Part shown: piece by piece, positions 60,185 to 64,000 of the stretch
Layout of the letters: each line of letters starts with the position of its first letter
Position numbering within the stretch: position 1 is the first letter of the stretch
DNA from: Hysterangium stoloniferum
Lineage: Eukaryota > Basidiomycota > Agaricomycetes > Hysterangiales > Hysterangiaceae
Direction: 5' to 3'
Assembly (NCBI GenBank): GCA_015178975.1
Contig: WHVD01000070.1
Location: 62,001-126,000, forward strand
Length of the DNA: 64,000 nt
Notes under the pieces: generated by a model
What the model was told of the DNA's origin: nothing
Databases searched by the model: none
Seen by the model: only the letters and a program-made list of their open reading frames with translations
Translations under genes and position numbers: made by a program

Positions 60185-61843
60185 TGTGATGTATTAGCCT
60201 TACTTTAATACTATTTTCCGAAAAAGGAGTCCAATGCTCTATCAAAATGTGCAAATACTCAATTCACTGCAAGGTAAAATAATTTAAGTATTTGATATTA
60301 ATCAGTGGCAGCCTAAATAGACTTAGAACTCCTGAAGTCAAGAGTTTACTTGAATATATGCACCCTACTTCACAAAGAAGGTTTTGAGAGCTACTTGTGC
60401 AAGCTTGTTCTTTTTCTGTGAAAATATATACTTAAAATATGAATAACAATTCACTGATTCAGAATCTAGATTCAACTTCGATTCTAGCTAGTTTATATAT
60501 ATTTTATACTATTTATCAAACAGTAAAAATATTTATAAACAGGTCAAAAGATTAGATATAGAATAAAACACTATTTGGCTAATATATGCTTTATTTATAC
60601 TAACCTACAGGGTCTACTGTGATACTAACTTATCAGGATCTTAATGTAGTCTTAAGGATTCTGCAAGAATATTCTCAGTATTTGTTTATGCCAAAAACCA
60701 GGTAGAAATTAGAATATATGTATTTCTAATCTCAATATAACCTAAAATATTTATTACTTTAATTGATAACCAACTACTCAACTAGAGGTGGATTAGTAAT
60801 AAAGGATAGCCAGCTACTCAACTAAGAGGTGGCAAAAAGGGAACAAGATTGTTTGTCAGAAGCTTAACTAGAGGTGACAAGGGGGTAGGATTATTATGTC
60901 AGAAGCTCAACTAGAGGTGACAATGGATTAGGATTATTACCAGAAGCTCAACTAGAGGTGGCAAAGGGATCCTGAGTTAGCTTAGGTCAGCAGCTCAACT
61001 AGAGGTGACTAAGTGTTTATATGTATTTATCCAACAGCCCAACTAGGGGTGGAATATAACTGCTGATGCAGTGGCACACTGATGTGGTGTAGTAAATGGG
61101 TTAAAATAAGTTATATTTCAGTGGTGGAGCAGAGCTCCTTATATACAGTAAAATCTGAGACATGGGAGAATGTTCTAGCTACTTGTTTTACCTATTTTTA
61201 GCTATTTTACCTGGAATCTGCTGGAATATTCCAGGAGTTTCTACTACTTTCCATTGTAGCATATATGCTGATGTAATGTTCTCGTGCATCGCGAAGTTGC
61301 TGATTTCGTGCGCACACTGATTACATAATTTTCCCGCACGTGTCACAATGTTTCCATATGTGTGACATTATGATTATTCAGCCATTTGTGACAGCTGGGT
61401 CGTGTTTGTGACAACTTGTTGTATTTGTGACAACTTGTTGTGTTTGTGACAACTTGTTGTGTTTGTGACAACTTGTTGTGTTTGTGACAACTTGTTGTGT
61501 TTGTGACGACAGTCACTTGTTGTGATGAATGTCACCTGTTGTGATGAATGTCACCTGTTGTGATGAATGTCACCTGTTGTGACGAATATTCCCGTGCATT
61601 GCGCAATAAGCGCCAGTAGGCCGACTTTGAAGATATTTAGTTAAAAAAGAATAAACAGTAGAAATTCGATAGTTCTCCCAAAATAAATGATAAAAATATG
61701 AAATAAATTGTAAAAATCAAGTTAAGTTCAGGGGAATATTGTGCAATAATTTCGTCGCAATATAAGTACATTTACATTTGTTTTTATCAATTTGTTTAGG
61801 GGGAGATTGGTTAAAAATTGGAAAAACCTAAAAATACATAACA
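60185..61843 (-). mobile_element. Beta solo LTR 5
   Basis: This 1659-bp LTR from TGTGATGTATTAGCC to ATACATAACA is flanked by ACTCC on both sides (60180-60184 and 61844-61848), a perfect TSD inside the minisatellite. It holds the leader motif array (about 60770-61050) in a diverged form (AGCTCAACTAGAGGTGRCAA) and a 19-bp minisatellite of the type TGTTTGTGACAACTTGTTG (about 61385-61505). Confidence 0.95.
61385..61600. repeat. Minisatellites in beta LTR 5
   Basis: Six copies of a 19-bp unit of the type TGTTTGTGACAACTTGTTG, then three or four copies of an 18-bp unit of the type TGTTGTGATGAATGTCACC. Confidence 0.88.
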
Positions 61844-61848
61844 ACTCC

Positions 61849-62486
61849 CCTTCTCATTCATACTCCCCTTCTACTCATCTGTCTGTCATTAAATATTTTA
61901 GTATAAATTATTGTCTTATATTCTACTAATCTCCAGTTCAAATATTGAGTTAGAACCTACCTGTTAGGAACTATGTCATTTAGACCCCTATGTGTGTTTT
62001 CAACCTATACTCTGGCATCCTGATATTGGTATTTCTGATACAACATCTCTGATGACCATGTACTGACAACTCACCCACTTACATACATACATAATGACTT
62101 CATTTTCTAGCCACTCCATCCCATTTTCCTTCTGATGGCATTTCATTATTTCTTGCATCACTTCACCACTATTAGGATCCTCACCCATTCAGGCCCCCAC
62201 AACTTGGTTTTACCTTGATAACCTTTCCAGGATCCCAACATCAGTGCCTTAGACCATGGAGCCACCACCTTGGGACCCCAACACTTGGTTTATATTGACA
62301 TCCCTGTCTTTCAGCCTCCACAACTTGTTCTTACCCTTATAACCCTCTGGCACCCAATATCAGAGTCCCAGAACATGGTACCACCTCCTCAGCATCCCAA
62401 AACCTGTTTTGTTGTAAACTACCCTTTTAGGGATTCTGTTCTGTCTCTGTTTCTGATGCTCTCTTTTTATCCATTCCATGTATAAG
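61849..62486. other. Non-coding stretch with a diverged tandem repeat
   Basis: After the minisatellite remnant there is AT-rich DNA. From about 62190 to 62410 there are two imperfect copies of a roughly 120-bp unit that share CACAACTTG, TATAACC-type and CCACCWCCT blocks. I see no gene. Confidence 0.45.
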
Positions 62487-63921
62487 TGTTACAACCGGAA
62501 TTCCTGCCGGACTCCAGGCACTAACTTATACGCACCCATTGTCAGTTTACCGGAATTCCCACCAGACTCCGACGTCAGACTTGTCTACGTTCGTCTTCGT
62601 TACATTGTGTTTCAGTCACTGGAAAACCCACCAGACTCCATCTGTGAAGAGTGGTGGATTCTGACCACTCAATATACGAAGAATAGTGTTTATTCAACTA
62701 CTATTAGAGAGTATTGACCGTCAGTACAATACTATAGACTACTAGACTGTTAGTACTAGTATAAGAACGCACTGCACGCCTCAAGAGCAACTGTATAGTT
62801 GCTCGTGATGGCTTAGAACAGTAAGATAATGAGTTGACCTTTTACGGTACAACTAGTAGCTAGAAATAAGTAAGATACTCAGCTAAAGACTGAGTATCTA
62901 GGATAGAGTAATAGTAGCGCGAGTCGACTACAGTGTCGACGAGCGCAAAGTCTTGAAAGCGGAACTCGACCTTAGCGGTTCGAGTCCGAAAGGCTATTAG
63001 TAGACTAGAGAATGCTACCCTTATGGCAGCTGAGATACTACCCTTGACACCTCTCGCTATTCGACGTCTGAGTCGTTACGAGGTGGTGTCTGCTGGGTAA
63101 AAGTTGTCTTTCTCTTTTGGCGCCGAGAGTGCCCATACGTATACACAAAGCTTCGAACTACGAAATCAAGGTGTGCTCGAAATATAGAAAGAATATAAAG
63201 AAAGAAAATAAAAGGTAAATAATAAAGTACTATAATCCAGTTATTATTCCTTAGTCCAGGTATGCATATATGCATACCCTTTACACCATCCCTGTCTATG
63301 TCCGACCTCATCCCACGCATCAGTCACTGGACCCCACATAGAACCCATCATCCCTCTAACAGAGCCCCATTCCCATTTTAGTCAAATGACCTGTCATGAT
63401 TCAGACTCCACTCCCGCTCTGTTTCCTGTTATGGTTTATGATTTGTCACGATTCGGACTCCGCTCTGTTCTGCCCCATTCCTAACACCAAATTTGGTGTT
63501 TACTATTCCTGTTTTATGTTTTGCTAGTTTCATTTCATTATTACTGGATTTGGTATGTCATTCACTCCACGGTCTATTTAAACTGGCAGATGTTGTACAT
63601 ACAATCCAGTCAGAAAATCAGCTTAGATTCCCCCCAGTAATCTAATACATTTTCCACTCTAAAACCCTACTTGAATCACACCGCTCACACTAGTTAGAGC
63701 CCATGGGCTCCAGCGCATCTATCTCTCTTACCTATCTCAACCTATGTCTCAACTCACGACCTCTCGACCCATGAACCCCACCTGGACTCCCTGGGATTTC
63801 TGTCTGCCTGTCTGAAATTGGACAACACAATCTCGTGAGGGCACAGCCTATAAGCTGAAGCCAAGTCCTACCGGATATTCCATGGGTTTCTCCGGAAACC
63901 CGCCATGTATGTACCCTAACA
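62487..63921 (+). mobile_element. Gamma solo LTR 3, with zeta LTR inside
   Basis: It runs from TGTTACAACCGG to GTACCCTAACA and is flanked by ATAAG on both sides (62482-62486 and 63922-63926), a perfect TSD. It holds zeta LTR 4 (62643-63285). A TATA-like motif (TCTATTTAAACTGGC) lies near 63574 and the gamma/delta motif TAAGCTGAAGCCAAGTCCT near 63853. Confidence 0.93.
62643..63285 (-). mobile_element. Zeta solo LTR 4, diverged
   Basis: This 643-bp LTR starts TGTGAAGAGTGG, the reverse of the zeta end, and ends CCCTTTACA. It is flanked by CCATC on both sides (62638-62642 and 63286-63290), a perfect TSD. Its middle is much diverged from the other zeta copies. Confidence 0.87.
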
Positions 63922-64000
63922 ATAAGTGTTATTTGGCACCTCACACCTTTTAGAATACTTTTGTAGTCATGTGACTTATTAGATAAGCCTCCGGTGTTGG
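63922..64000 (+). mobile_element. Alpha-like LTR fragment at window end
   Basis: GTCATGTGACTTATTAGATA near 63966 is a hallmark of the alpha LTRs. The preceding stretch is diverged. It runs off the window. Confidence 0.6.

Noticed and set aside
59429-60208. Long open frames (about 250 codons) of repeated YTPLLI or HLYSPS
   Set aside because: They are read through the 18-bp minisatellite, which is open in several frames by composition.

Overview
The window looks like a basidiomycete (probably Agaricomycetes) chromosome segment that is mostly transposon graveyard with one small gene island. The two host genes have short 50-96 bp GT-AG introns, fungal domain layouts and no bacterial features. 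The rest is Ty3/gypsy LTR retrotransposons with chromodomains, a miniature LTR element and a large set of solo LTRs. I sorted the LTRs by eye into families that I name alpha/epsilon (about 1.25 kb), beta (1.5-1.8 kb), gamma and delta (relatives, 0.64-1.4 kb), zeta (0.47-0.86 kb) and eta (0.32-0.35 kb). Most insertions are fixed by 5-bp target site duplications (TSDs) that I could read directly.

Region 1-23189 is a nested pile. Element A (Ty3, 3' half plus LTR) ends at 3107 inside an older Ty3 copy, B1. B1 was hit by an alpha LTR, a zeta LTR and a beta LTR. The beta LTR was itself hit by a gamma LTR (which carries an alpha LTR) and by element C, a full-length Ty3 element (8888-19785, TSD AGAGT) that carries three further solo LTRs. 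One alpha LTR is split: its first half lies at 4680-5446 and its second half, in the opposite orientation, at 22296-22798, with the TSD inverted as well. This shows a 17.35-kb inversion of 5447-22798.

Region 23190-47350 holds a beta LTR remnant, a large Ty3 element B2 (24591-36553, broken by a beta solo LTR) with two downstream ORFs and a 3' LTR, a 3' remnant F, an antisense Ty3 fragment D split by a young miniature LTR element with identical 139-bp LTRs (39444-41959), and an internally reduced Ty3 element G with its own downstream ORF and 3' LTR. Region 47351-49485 is an 0.74-kb tandem duplication of an unrecognised ORF; the second copy is split by a gamma solo LTR and carries a short telomere-like run.

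The gene island (49506-59453) holds a 1672-aa CRIB-domain STE20/PAK-like kinase on the minus strand (seven exons) and, divergently, a 186-aa MIC19-type mitochondrial MICOS subunit (four exons). The island is followed by an 18-bp minisatellite (59454-60184) cut by a beta solo LTR, then by more nested LTRs to the end of the window.

The most unusual points are the inversion dated by LTR anatomy, an antisense intron-bearing ORF between pol and the 3' LTR of element C, different ORFs in the same slot of B2 and G, minisatellites inside the beta LTRs that differ between copies, and the DFS (not DFG) motif of the kinase. Retroelement copies are described as fossils only.
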